DNA from: an uncultured bacterium
GTDB taxonomy: Bacteria > Actinomycetota > Coriobacteriia > Coriobacteriales > Eggerthellaceae
Length of the DNA: 64,000 bases
Reading direction: 5' to 3'
Assembly (NCBI GenBank): GCA_905214325.1
Contig: CAJMLT010000001.1
Span: forward strand, 1-64,000
Shown here in pieces: positions 40,488 through 48,902 of the stretch; within the stretch, counting starts at the first letter, position 1; each line of letters opens with the position of its first letter. The position numbers and the translations under genes are program-made. The notes under the pieces were generated by a model. It was not told where the DNA came from, made no database searches, and was given only the letters and a program-made list of their open reading frames with translations.

Positions 40488-42278
40488 CTAGGCATCTGCC
40501 TTGGAGCGCTTTGCTCCGATCAGGGTTTTCACGCCTTTGACGGTCAGGATGAGTGCAAGTACCAGGAGTAGGACCGCAAGGGTTGCCTGCATGACGGCGG
40601 AGAAGATGTCGCCACCGGCCATGATGACGAGGGCTTTCGATTGCAGGGTCATGCACAAAGAGGTGAGGGTGACGGCAAGCATGAACACCATGGGGATGTA
40701 GAACATCTTGTTGTTTCTGCCGGCATTACCCAGCCATGCACAGACGGCGAGAAGAGCCAAGGCGGCCAGAAGCTGGTTGGCGGCACCGAACAAGGGCCAG
40801 ATGATGGTGTAGCCGGTCATGCCGAGTCCGATTCCCAAAACCACGGTCACGATGGTGGCGACATAGGCGTTGGAGAGTACTTTGCGCACGCCCGTTACGG
40901 ATGAGAGAGATTCGCCTGCGGGAATCCACAGTTCCTGAAACATATAGCGGGCAAGGCGCGTGGCGGTGTCGAGTGAGGTCAGACAGAAAGCCGACACGGC
41001 CAGAATAAGCAGGGTGTAGGCGATTCCTTCGATGTTTTCGAGTCCCGGAATGCAGGCGAGCATTTGGGAAAGGCCACCGGCGAACACTGCGGTGGGGGAG
41101 GCATAGGAACCTGCGGAGTAGGCCGCCCAAACGAAGCCGACCGCACAGAGGGAAATGATGGCCAGAAGACATTCGATCAGCATGCCGCCATACGCGATGG
41201 GCTGAGCGTGCTTTTCGCTGTCGAGCTGCTTGGAGGTCGTGCCGGAAGCGACGAGGCTGTGGAATCCGGAGATGGCACCACAGGCGATGGTGATGAACAG
41301 GGCGGGAAACAGGAAGCCCGAAGCAGCGGCTTTGTTGATTACCGCGACACCGGTGTCAGGGTTGACGATGGTGTTTCCTGCGGCGTCGACCGCGGCGTTG
41401 GTTGCGTAGAAGTCGGTAAATGCGGGAATCTGCAGATTCGCAGCATCACCGGTCAGGCTTGCTCCCACGATGCCGATAACGGACAAGGCGATCATGCCGT
41501 AGAGCAGATAGCTGCTCAGGTAGTCACGGGGCTGCAGGAGAATCCATACGGGAGCAACCGAGGCGACCAGGATATAGATACCCAGCAGAATCATCCAGGT
41601 GGTGTAATCGAGCGAAATAAGGGGGAAGTTGTAGCCGATGGCCACCAGAGCCACGATGATGACGATGGCGCTGATGATGTTTGCGGCGGTGGGAATGGTG
41701 CGCCCACGTGTCACCAACCCGTAGATGACGGCAACCACGATGAAGAGCATGGAAATCATCGCGGTTCGCTGGTTGGCGAGGTTGGATGCGTCGGTGGCGT
41801 TGGCCAGACCAACGGCAAAGGTGTTGGCCACGATGGAGGCGAAGGCGGCTACCACCAACACCAGCGTCAGATAGGCGAATATGCAGAAAAGACGCTTGGC
41901 GGTGTCATCGATGTTTTCCGCGATGACGGTTGCTATGGTCTGCCCCTTGTGGCGCAGGGAGGCGAACAGGGAGCCGAAGTCGTGGACGGCACCGAAGAAA
42001 ATACCGCCGATGAGAACCCAAAGCAGTACGGGTACCCAGCCGAAAACCGCCGCCTGGATGGGGCCGTTGATGGGGCCGGCGCCGGCGATCGAAGAGAAGT
42101 GGTGCCCAAGAAGGACGTAGGGCTTTGCGGGAACGTAGTCGATTCCGTCTTGCATTTCGCGAGCCGGGGTGGGCACCGAAGGATCGACACCCCATTGCTT
42201 TGCGAGCCAACGTCCGTAGAAGACGTAGCCGGCGATGAGAATAAGCAAACCGCCGATCAGGATAACCATTGCATTCAT
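40488..42278 (-). CDS. cstA: CstA-type carbon starvation / peptide or pyruvate transporter
   Basis: 596 residues with about 16 hydrophobic segments. The N-terminal part carries the CstA signature: [31 protein letters not shown] is represented by [20 protein letters not shown] and [18 protein letters not shown]. Further conserved pieces are [17 protein letters not shown] and [16 protein letters not shown]. CstA family members import peptides or pyruvate under carbon limitation. The start codon overlaps the stop of the upstream gene by one base (TAATG), so the two are co-translated. It is followed by its own terminator. The E. coli proteins are about 700 residues; this is the shorter type common in anaerobes. 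Confidence 0.92.
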   Translation of the reverse strand: [596 protein letters not shown]

Positions 42279-42829
42279 TACGATTGAGACCTTTCTGATG
42301 CATCATGTGACAGCGCCACGTTGCGTTCGAGAACGTTGCGGAGCTGTCTGCCTGCGGGATTGGTGAACGTCTGCGTGCCGGAAGGGCGCGACAGGTCGAC
42401 GACGGCAAGGCGAAGATCAGCCCATCCGTGGAAGGCCATCCGGTAGTTCTTCCGGTAGCGTGTTCGGTTCACCAGCCGTGCGGCATCGTCGCTTACCGAA
42501 TGTGCGACGATGATAAGGGATACAGCTGAAGACATATGATCGGGGCCGGGGGCTACTTTCCTGAAAGCCTTTTCCTTCATGAATTCGATCTCAGCGAGAA
42601 GAATCTCTTCATCGAGGTGTTCCATAGCGTCGATGAAGAGATATTCATGAGTGCTGACTTCCCATAGTTTCGCGCGCTTGACTAAAACGTACTTTTCTCC
42701 ATGCGAATGGAACTCCGCATAGCCGGGAAAGCGGCGACCTTCGAAAAGGTAGTCGGAAGAGACGTCGAAAAGGGAAGAGTGGGCGGCGAGAAGGCGTGAG
42801 ATCAGTTCTTCGCGAGTGTCGCTTAGCAT
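42278..42829 (-). CDS. Unknown protein co-translated with cstA
   Basis: 183 residues from the ATG at 42829; an in-frame extension up to 42907 is possible. The sequence is mixed alpha/beta: LISRLLAAHSSLFDVSSDYLF, then GYAEFHSHGEKYVLVKRAKLWEVSTHEYLFID and a helical middle. There are no membrane segments and no motif I can name. The stop codon overlaps the cstA start (TAATG), so a regulatory or accessory role for transport is plausible. A TATAAT on the minus strand (42961-42966) may be the promoter. Confidence 0.72.
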   Translation of the reverse strand: MLSDTREELISRLLAAHSSLFDVSSDYLFEGRRFPGYAEFHSHGEKYVLVKRAKLWEVSTHEYLFIDAMEHLDEEILLAEIEFMKEKAFRKVAPGPDHMSSAVSLIIVAHSVSDDAARLVNRTRYRKNYRMAFHGWADLRLAVVDLSRPSGTQTFTNPAGRQLRNVLERNVALSHDASERSQS

Positions 42830-43027
42830 AGGGACTTCTGCCTTCCTCCTTCTTCTGTGCGCTTCCCTTTGTTCTCGCGGGTTCTTTTTCCCGCAAAGGA
42901 AACGCAAGTCATGGTCCGTTGATCCGTGTCCGGTGTATCTCTTGTTACACGGGCAGAGGAATTATAAGTCCAATAGTTTTCAGTTTGGTAACAAAAACGA
43001 AATATTTTCGCTCGGTAGCAGATTTTT

Positions 43028-43066
43028 CCGCAAGAAACAACAAGGCCGAGACGATGCTCGGCCTTG
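43028..43066 (-). terminator. Terminator of the acyl-CoA ligase gene
   Basis: On the minus strand CAAGGCCGAG (arms 43057-43066 and 43041-43050) forms a 10-bp stem with a 6-nt loop, followed by TTGTTTCTTG. Confidence 0.85.
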
Positions 43067-43095
43067 AATTGGGGCTGTGGGAAATGCGGAAAACG

Positions 43096-44730
43096 TTATG
43101 CGCGTTCCTTCAAACGGCGGCTCAACTCTTCTGCCAGTTGATGGCGTTTGACCTTGCCGCTTTCCGTGAAGGGAATCTCATCGATGAATTCCAGGTGCTC
43201 CGGGCGGAGACGCTTGGCGACATTGATGGAGTCCAGATAATCCGCGATGGAATCCAGCGTCGGGGTCACATCGCCCTCCTGAACGATAAAGGTGCAAATG
43301 CGTTCACCCAGACGATCGTCGGGCAGGCCGATGGTCGCGTGGGCGCCGACGCCAGGACAGCCGGTCAGTTTCTCGTCGACTTCGTTTGCGGAGATGTTGA
43401 TGCCGCCGCGGATGAGAATTTCCTTCTTGCGTCCGTTGATACGGATGCGTCCTTCTTCATCCATGTAGCACAGGTCACCGCTGGCGAACCAGCCATCATC
43501 GGAGAGATCTTTATCGGTGGCTTCTTTGTTTTTGAGGTAGCCGCAGAACATGTGAGGCCCACGGGAGAGTTCCTCGCCCTGTTCGCCGTACGGGACGGCG
43601 TTGCCCTGATCGTCTACGACCTTGACTTCGATACCTTCGAAAGCGACGCCCGACCAGTCACCGTTCCAGTCCAGGCAGTGCTTGGGGGGAACGGCCAGAT
43701 GCGGACAGCTTTCCGTGGAGCCGTAGCATTCGCACAGAAGCAGACCATGTTGATGGGCGCGTTGGACCATGGAGCCGGGTACGGGCGCACCGCCACAGAT
43801 CCAGAGTTTAAGCGTTTCGAATTTCAGGTCGTTGGCATCGCAGCAGTTGAGCAGGTCGAAGATGAACGGCGTCGCGCCCATGGACCAGGTGACCCCTTCG
43901 CGGTTCATGATGTCGATCGCTTCGCGTGGTTCGAACTTCTGCTGCAAGACAACGCGTCCGCCTAGGAGCAAGGGCGAGATGAGGCCATGATTGAAGCCCG
44001 TCGCATGATTGAGGGGAGCTCCCATGAACATGACATCGTCGTGGGTTACCTCCATGCCCTTGGTGAAGGTCTTTTCCGAGAAAATAAGGTTGTTGTGACT
44101 GATGAGCACCGCTTTCGGGCGACCCGTGGTGCCCGATGTGGACAGGATGAGAACCACATCGTCGGCGTTGCTGCCGGGGGCTTCGGTGTAGGGCTCGTAG
44201 GTTTCGAAGATCTGATTGAGCGTGATGGTGCCATGGGAAGGCTGGACTTTGTCGTGAACCGCGATGGCATCATTGGGGATCGAGGGAATGCGGTCGATGA
44301 CGGACAGGATCTGGTCCTCGAAGTTGGTCTTGTGGTGGAACGTGGGGCAGATGAACGCCTTCGACTCCACGAGGTTCATGCCGTAGACCAGATCTTCGCC
44401 GTTGAAGGTGACCGGAAGCGGATGGATGACGGCGCCGACCTTCAGACAGGCGACGTAGACGATACAGAATTCGGACCATGGTGGCATCTGGAAGGTGACC
44501 ACGTCGCCGTTTTCGACACCTTTTTCGCGAAGCCAAGAGGCGAGACGGGATGCCTTGTCGTCGATTTCCCCATAGGTCAGACGAACTCCCAGGTTATCGC
44601 TGACATATTCGTTGTCGGCGAACTTGCTCACACGATCGTTCCAGACATCGTTGAGCGACTGGTCGGTCCAGTAGCCTTGTTCGTAGTAGAGCTTCTTGTT
44701 CTCCGCATTGACTTTAAGGTCGGTGATCAT
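43096..44730 (-). CDS. AMP-forming acyl-CoA ligase
   Basis: 544 residues from the ATG at 44730 (GAGGAAAGAGGG upstream; ATG 44754 is an alternative). The ANL superfamily motifs are complete: STSGTTGRPKAV (P-loop), APLNHATGF, LLLCECYGSTES, DGWFASGDLCYMDEEGRI, INGRKKEILIRGG and FTESGKVKRHQL with the catalytic Lys near the C-terminus. Relatives include CaiC and cyclohexanecarboxylate or bile-acid ligases. It should activate a carboxylic acid in the cytoplasm with ATP. It is divergent from a CoA-transferase gene, sharing a 300-bp control region, so the two may offer alternative activation routes to one substrate. Confidence 0.9.
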   Translation of the reverse strand: MITDLKVNAENKKLYYEQGYWTDQSLNDVWNDRVSKFADNEYVSDNLGVRLTYGEIDDKASRLASWLREKGVENGDVVTFQMPPWSEFCIVYVACLKVGAVIHPLPVTFNGEDLVYGMNLVESKAFICPTFHHKTNFEDQILSVIDRIPSIPNDAIAVHDKVQPSHGTITLNQIFETYEPYTEAPGSNADDVVLILSTSGTTGRPKAVLISHNNLIFSEKTFTKGMEVTHDDVMFMGAPLNHATGFNHGLISPLLLGGRVVLQQKFEPREAIDIMNREGVTWSMGATPFIFDLLNCCDANDLKFETLKLWICGGAPVPGSMVQRAHQHGLLLCECYGSTESCPHLAVPPKHCLDWNGDWSGVAFEGIEVKVVDDQGNAVPYGEQGEELSRGPHMFCGYLKNKEATDKDLSDDGWFASGDLCYMDEEGRIRINGRKKEILIRGGINISANEVDEKLTGCPGVGAHATIGLPDDRLGERICTFIVQEGDVTPTLDSIADYLDSINVAKRLRPEHLEFIDEIPFTESGKVKRHQLAEELSRRLKERA

Positions 44731-44981
44731 AGTCCCTCTTTCCTCTGTGAACATAAAAGATTACCCGAGAGTGAAATCCCCTTCACGTCCGTCGGGTGTG
44801 AAGCCGCGTAAACGCAACGTATGGGAAAAGTGTACCCCTCACAACTTAACCATACAATATACGAACCGATGCGATTTTCCTATATTATTTATATGCGAAT
44901 GAAGGGTATGCTATTCGCAACGATATACCGAAGGGATTCGCCGTGGTCCGACGGACCGAATGTATGTCGTATCGGATTCCC

Positions 44982-45002
44982 GCAAACGGATGTGCCGTTT
45001 GC
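44982..45002 (+). promoter_or_regulatory. Hairpin in the leader of the CoA-transferase gene
   Basis: GCAAACGG (44982-44989) and CCGTTTGC (44995-45002) form a perfect 8-bp stem, followed by AAGCATTTGTTTTTC. It ends 28 bp before the start codon. It could be a weak attenuator or an operator. The wider region 44755-45030 is AT-rich around 44860-44895 and probably holds both divergent promoters. Confidence 0.4.
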
Positions 45003-45030
45003 AAGCATTTGTTTTTCGAGGGGGAACTAC

Positions 45031-46338
45031 ATGAACTGGCAACAGGAATATCAGAGTAAGGTCATGAGTATCGATGACGCTCTCGACCGTTTCATTCCCG
45101 ACGGAACCTCGGTGTTCTGCGGAACGTTCGAAGTGGCCGGCGGAATCATCCGTCCCATGCTCGAGCGCATCAAGGAAGGCCGCCTCAAGGGGATAGAGAT
45201 GTATGGCGGTATCACCAGCGAGAATCTGCATCTCGATGAAGTGGAAGTGGAACCTGAGGCGTTTCGCTACCACAACTACTTCACCGGCGTGAACGAACGT
45301 GCCGGCATGGCCAATCACACCACCACCTACGTTCCCCTCCATCTCCACCGCACCAAGGAGCTGACCGAAAACCGCGGCGTCGATGTGGCCGTCATTCCCA
45401 TGACCCCACCCGACAAACACGGTTATTGCAACATCGGTCACGTCGGCTGTCGCCCCGAGGGCATCAGGTCGGCAACGAAGGTGTTGGCCCAGATAAACCC
45501 CAGCGTTCCCTATGTTTTCGGCATGGAGCGCAACCTCCATGTTTCCGAAATCGACGGGTTCGTCGAAATAGACCAGAAAATGACATCGATGCCCATCGCG
45601 CAGATTCAGCCCGAAGAGAAGATCGTCGGCGATCTGATCTGCGAGATGATCCCCGATGGTTCCTGTATCCAGTTGGGCTTCGGCTCCATTGCCAATGCCA
45701 TAGCCGACGGCTTGAAGGCGCGTAAACATCTGGGCGTTCATTCCGAAATGTTCAACGATGCCATGGCCGAGCTCCAGGAAATGGGCATCATCGACAACAG
45801 CCGCAAAAACTATCTGCCCGGTGTCTCCGTTGCCGGTTTCGCTTCGGGCCAGCAGCCGCTCTACGATTTCATCGACTACAACCCCGGCATGTATTTCACG
45901 CCGTATTCCCACGTGAACAATCCCGACTTCATCCGTCGCAACGACAACATGGTGTCCGTCAATTCGGCGGTGTCGGTTGATCTGACGGGTCAGGTATGCG
46001 CCGAGAGCATCGGGTCGCGCCAATATTCGGGCACGGGTGGACAGGTCGACTTCGTGCGGGGAGCCACCCTGGCGAAGAACGGCAAGGCCATCATCGCCAT
46101 GACGTCGGTGGCTAACACGAAGAAGGGTCCCGTATCGAAGATCGCCCCCATGTTGACCCAGGGTAGCGTGGTTACCACGTTGCGTACCGATATCCAGTAT
46201 GTGGTAACCGAATACGGCTGCGTGAACCTGATGTATTGCGACATTCCCGAGCGGGCCAAGAAGCTGATCAGCATCGCCCATCCCGATCATCGCGACGAAC
46301 TTACCTTCGAAGCGAAGAAGCTGGGATACATCTACTGA
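45031..46338 (+). CDS. Acetyl-CoA hydrolase/4-hydroxybutyrate-type CoA-transferase
   Basis: 435 residues from the ATG at 45031 after GAGGGGG. The family I CoA-transferase fold is clear: CGTFEVAGGIIRPMLERI, PPDKHGYCNIG, DGSCIQLGFGSIANAIADGL. Glu239 in GVHSEMFND corresponds to the catalytic glutamate (Glu238) of 4-hydroxybutyrate CoA-transferase. SIGSRQYSGTGGQVDFVRGA and VVTEYGCVNL are also conserved. It should transfer CoA from acetyl-CoA or a similar donor to an acid, releasing acetate. It is divergent from the ligase gene. Together with the CaiB-type enzymes the window encodes three different solutions for CoA loading. Confidence 0.9.
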   Translation: MNWQQEYQSKVMSIDDALDRFIPDGTSVFCGTFEVAGGIIRPMLERIKEGRLKGIEMYGGITSENLHLDEVEVEPEAFRYHNYFTGVNERAGMANHTTTYVPLHLHRTKELTENRGVDVAVIPMTPPDKHGYCNIGHVGCRPEGIRSATKVLAQINPSVPYVFGMERNLHVSEIDGFVEIDQKMTSMPIAQIQPEEKIVGDLICEMIPDGSCIQLGFGSIANAIADGLKARKHLGVHSEMFNDAMAELQEMGIIDNSRKNYLPGVSVAGFASGQQPLYDFIDYNPGMYFTPYSHVNNPDFIRRNDNMVSVNSAVSVDLTGQVCAESIGSRQYSGTGGQVDFVRGATLAKNGKAIIAMTSVANTKKGPVSKIAPMLTQGSVVTTLRTDIQYVVTEYGCVNLMYCDIPERAKKLISIAHPDHRDELTFEAKKLGYIY

Positions 46339-46344
46339 GAAAAC

Positions 46345-46395
46345 CGCCTCCGTCGGAAGAGGGTGTTTCCGACGGAGGCGAGATGGGTTTTTCGC
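46345..46395 (+). terminator. First tandem terminator after the CoA-transferase gene
   Basis: A perfect 14-bp stem (46345-46358 with 46367-46380), 8-nt loop, then AGATGGGTTTTTCG. Confidence 0.85.
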
Positions 46396-46410
46396 ATCCA
46401 TCCCCACGAA

Positions 46411-46445
46411 CATCCGCCGACATCTGTGGTCGGCGGATGTTTTTC
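46411..46445 (+). terminator. Second tandem terminator
   Basis: A perfect 11-bp stem CATCCGCCGAC (46411-46421) / GTCGGCGGATG (46429-46439) is followed directly by TTTTT. Confidence 0.92.
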
Positions 46446-46597
46446 CGTCTCGCCCAGTGGTGATTCGCGGTGTTGTTCGACTTCGACGAGTTCCTCTCCT
46501 TTTTCCGTGATATACAATGGGGCTTCCGATATCCGCGGGATTCGCCGTGTGGAGGATCCCGACGACCGATTGTGGATAGGGGCGGAAGGGGTTGTAT

Positions 46598-48757
46598 ATG
46601 GGACTGCGTAAAACAGGGGCCCGGATGATCAGTGCGGTGAGCACCTGGGGATTACGTCATGTCGCACGGCGTCCGGCGGCCAATCTGCCGGGCAAGATCG
46701 CTTTGCGCGTGGACCCCCATATCATTTCCGAACTTACCGAAAAGATGGAAGAGGGTTCCATCATGGTGGTGGGGACCAACGGTAAGACCACCATCACCAA
46801 CATGATCGCCGATGCCCTGGAAAACCAGGGGAAGACCATCGCCTGTAACCGTACGGGGGCCAATTTGGCTTCGGGTGTGGCGACGACGCTTCTGCAGACA
46901 TCCGGTCGTGTGGAGTGGGGGGTGTTCGAATCGGATGAGCTGTGGCTCGCCCGTACGCTTCCCCAGGTCCAGGCCACCTACGTGTTGCTTTTGAATCTCT
47001 TCCGCGACCAGCTCGATCGTTGCGGTGAGATCGATCGCATCCAGGAAGCCATCATCGATGCTCTGGCGCAGTCTCCCGAAACGGTGCTGATCTACAATGC
47101 AGACGATCCGCTCTGTGCCATCATCGCCGAAAAATCCACCAACGAAACCATCGCCTTCGGTGTCGGTGAGGATATGCATCTCGCTCAGAATACCGTCGTG
47201 GACGCTCAGATGTGCCAGCGTTGTTCCGGCATGATCTCCTACGAGTATCGTCAGTACGGCCAGTTGGGCGCGTATCACTGCGACAATTGCGGGTTTTCTC
47301 GTCCCGAATTGGACGTGAGCGCACGCGGGGTGCGCTTTGACCCGGATATCACCTTCGCCGTCGAAAACACCCTCGACTCGACCACGACGCATCTTCGCGT
47401 CAGACGATCGGGTGCCTATATGGTCTACAACGTGCTTGCCGCCTATACCGTTGCCCATACGGTCGGGGTGAGCGATGAAGTGTTCCAAAAAACCGTCGAC
47501 TTGTTCGATCCGCGCAACGGGCGTTTGCAGTCCATGACCATCGGGGGACGACCGCTGCTGCTCAATCTGGCGAAAAATCCCACGGGGTTCAATCAGAATC
47601 TCAAGTTGATAACGCAGAGTCCGGGAAAGAAACTCGTCGCCTTCTTCATCAACGACAACGAAGCCGACGGGCGCGATATATCGTGGATATGGGATTGCGA
47701 TTTCGAAGAACTCTGCGCGTCGGATGATGTGGTGGTCTATGCCGGGGGAATCCGCAAGAACGATCTGCAACTCCGTCTCAAGTATGCGGGTATCGATGCC
47801 CGTCTCATCGGCAGTGTCAACGAAATGGTCGACGATGCGCTTTCTCTGCCGCAGGAATGGGAGATGTATGCCATCGCCAACTACACCGCACTGCCTTCCG
47901 TCCGTTCGGCGCTCATGCAGCGTGCGGATAAGGAGGTTCCCGCCTCCGTGGCACAGGGAACCCGCATCCCGTTGTCTTCGCTGCGCCCACCCTATCCTCC
48001 CGCAGCGCAAGGGGAGCCCCTGCGCATCGCCCACCTTTTCCCCGACTTGCTCAATCTCTACGGGGATGGTGGGAATCTGAAGGTGCTCGAGGAAAGGGCC
48101 CGCCGCCGCGGTATTCCCGTCGAAGTGGTGGCGGTCGATTACGGCGACTCCATCGACTTGGATACGGTCGACATGGTGTTTCTCGGCGGAGGTCCCGATC
48201 GGGAACAGCGTCTCGCGTCCGAGGAGCTGCTGAAGATGCGCGACGATCTGGCTCGTTTCGTCGAGAGCGATGGTGTGCTTCTGGCTATTTGCGGTGGCTA
48301 TCAGATACTGGGTGATCGTTGGCTGCTGGGCGATGAAACCGTCGACGGGCTTTCCCTCATTCCCATGGAGACCACCCGTGCGTCGGCGGGCTTCGATCGC
48401 CTCATCGACAACATCGTTCTCGATTCCCCGTTGGCGCAAAGACCGGTGGTGGGGTATGAAAACCATGCGGGCCGGACGCATCTCGGTGAAGGGCTGCAGC
48501 CTTTCGGCCGTGTCGTATCCTCGGTCGGTCACGGCAACGATGACACGTCGGGTGCCGATGGGGTGATCTACCGCAATTGTATCGGGACATATCTCCACGG
48601 TCCTTTGTTGGGGAAGAACCCGCACGTTGCCGACTATCTGCTCACCCGCGCCCTAGAGCGGAAGTTCGCCGCCCCCTGTGAACTGTCCGCATTGGACGAC
48701 GATGTCGAGTATCGGGCGAATGAATTCATGGTGGAACGTCTTAAAACGGTGCGGTAA
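46598..48757 (+). CDS. MurT-GatD fusion: lipid II isoglutaminyl synthase
   Basis: 719 residues from the ATG at 46598 after GGAAGGGG. Residues 1-445 are a MurT-type Mur ligase: ATP loop VGTNGKTT (58-65), a Cys4 zinc ribbon C206, C209, C228, C231, and a C-terminal MurT domain with FFINDNEADGRD. A Pro-rich linker (about 450-472) leads to a GatD-type class I glutamine amidotransferase: LFPDLLNLYGD, nucleophile Cys565 in ICGGYQ and His667 in TYLHGPLL. In staphylococci and many other bacteria MurT and GatD are separate chains forming a complex that amidates D-Glu of lipid II; here they are joined. It should act at the inner face of the membrane on peptidoglycan precursor. Confidence 0.92.
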   Translation: MGLRKTGARMISAVSTWGLRHVARRPAANLPGKIALRVDPHIISELTEKMEEGSIMVVGTNGKTTITNMIADALENQGKTIACNRTGANLASGVATTLLQTSGRVEWGVFESDELWLARTLPQVQATYVLLLNLFRDQLDRCGEIDRIQEAIIDALAQSPETVLIYNADDPLCAIIAEKSTNETIAFGVGEDMHLAQNTVVDAQMCQRCSGMISYEYRQYGQLGAYHCDNCGFSRPELDVSARGVRFDPDITFAVENTLDSTTTHLRVRRSGAYMVYNVLAAYTVAHTVGVSDEVFQKTVDLFDPRNGRLQSMTIGGRPLLLNLAKNPTGFNQNLKLITQSPGKKLVAFFINDNEADGRDISWIWDCDFEELCASDDVVVYAGGIRKNDLQLRLKYAGIDARLIGSVNEMVDDALSLPQEWEMYAIANYTALPSVRSALMQRADKEVPASVAQGTRIPLSSLRPPYPPAAQGEPLRIAHLFPDLLNLYGDGGNLKVLEERARRRGIPVEVVAVDYGDSIDLDTVDMVFLGGGPDREQRLASEELLKMRDDLARFVESDGVLLAICGGYQILGDRWLLGDETVDGLSLIPMETTRASAGFDRLIDNIVLDSPLAQRPVVGYENHAGRTHLGEGLQPFGRVVSSVGHGNDDTSGADGVIYRNCIGTYLHGPLLGKNPHVADYLLTRALERKFAAPCELSALDDDVEYRANEFMVERLKTVR

Positions 48758-48902
48758 GGATAGCCATCAGGTCTCGAAATGGTAGGCCGACGGGTTCATT
48801 TCTTGACATAATTTTCAAAAAAATGGGGAGAAACCGGTCAGTTTCACCCCTTTAGGGTATTTCTATTTGTTTATTTGTTCGCGGTCTTGCATTATTAGGA
48901 GC

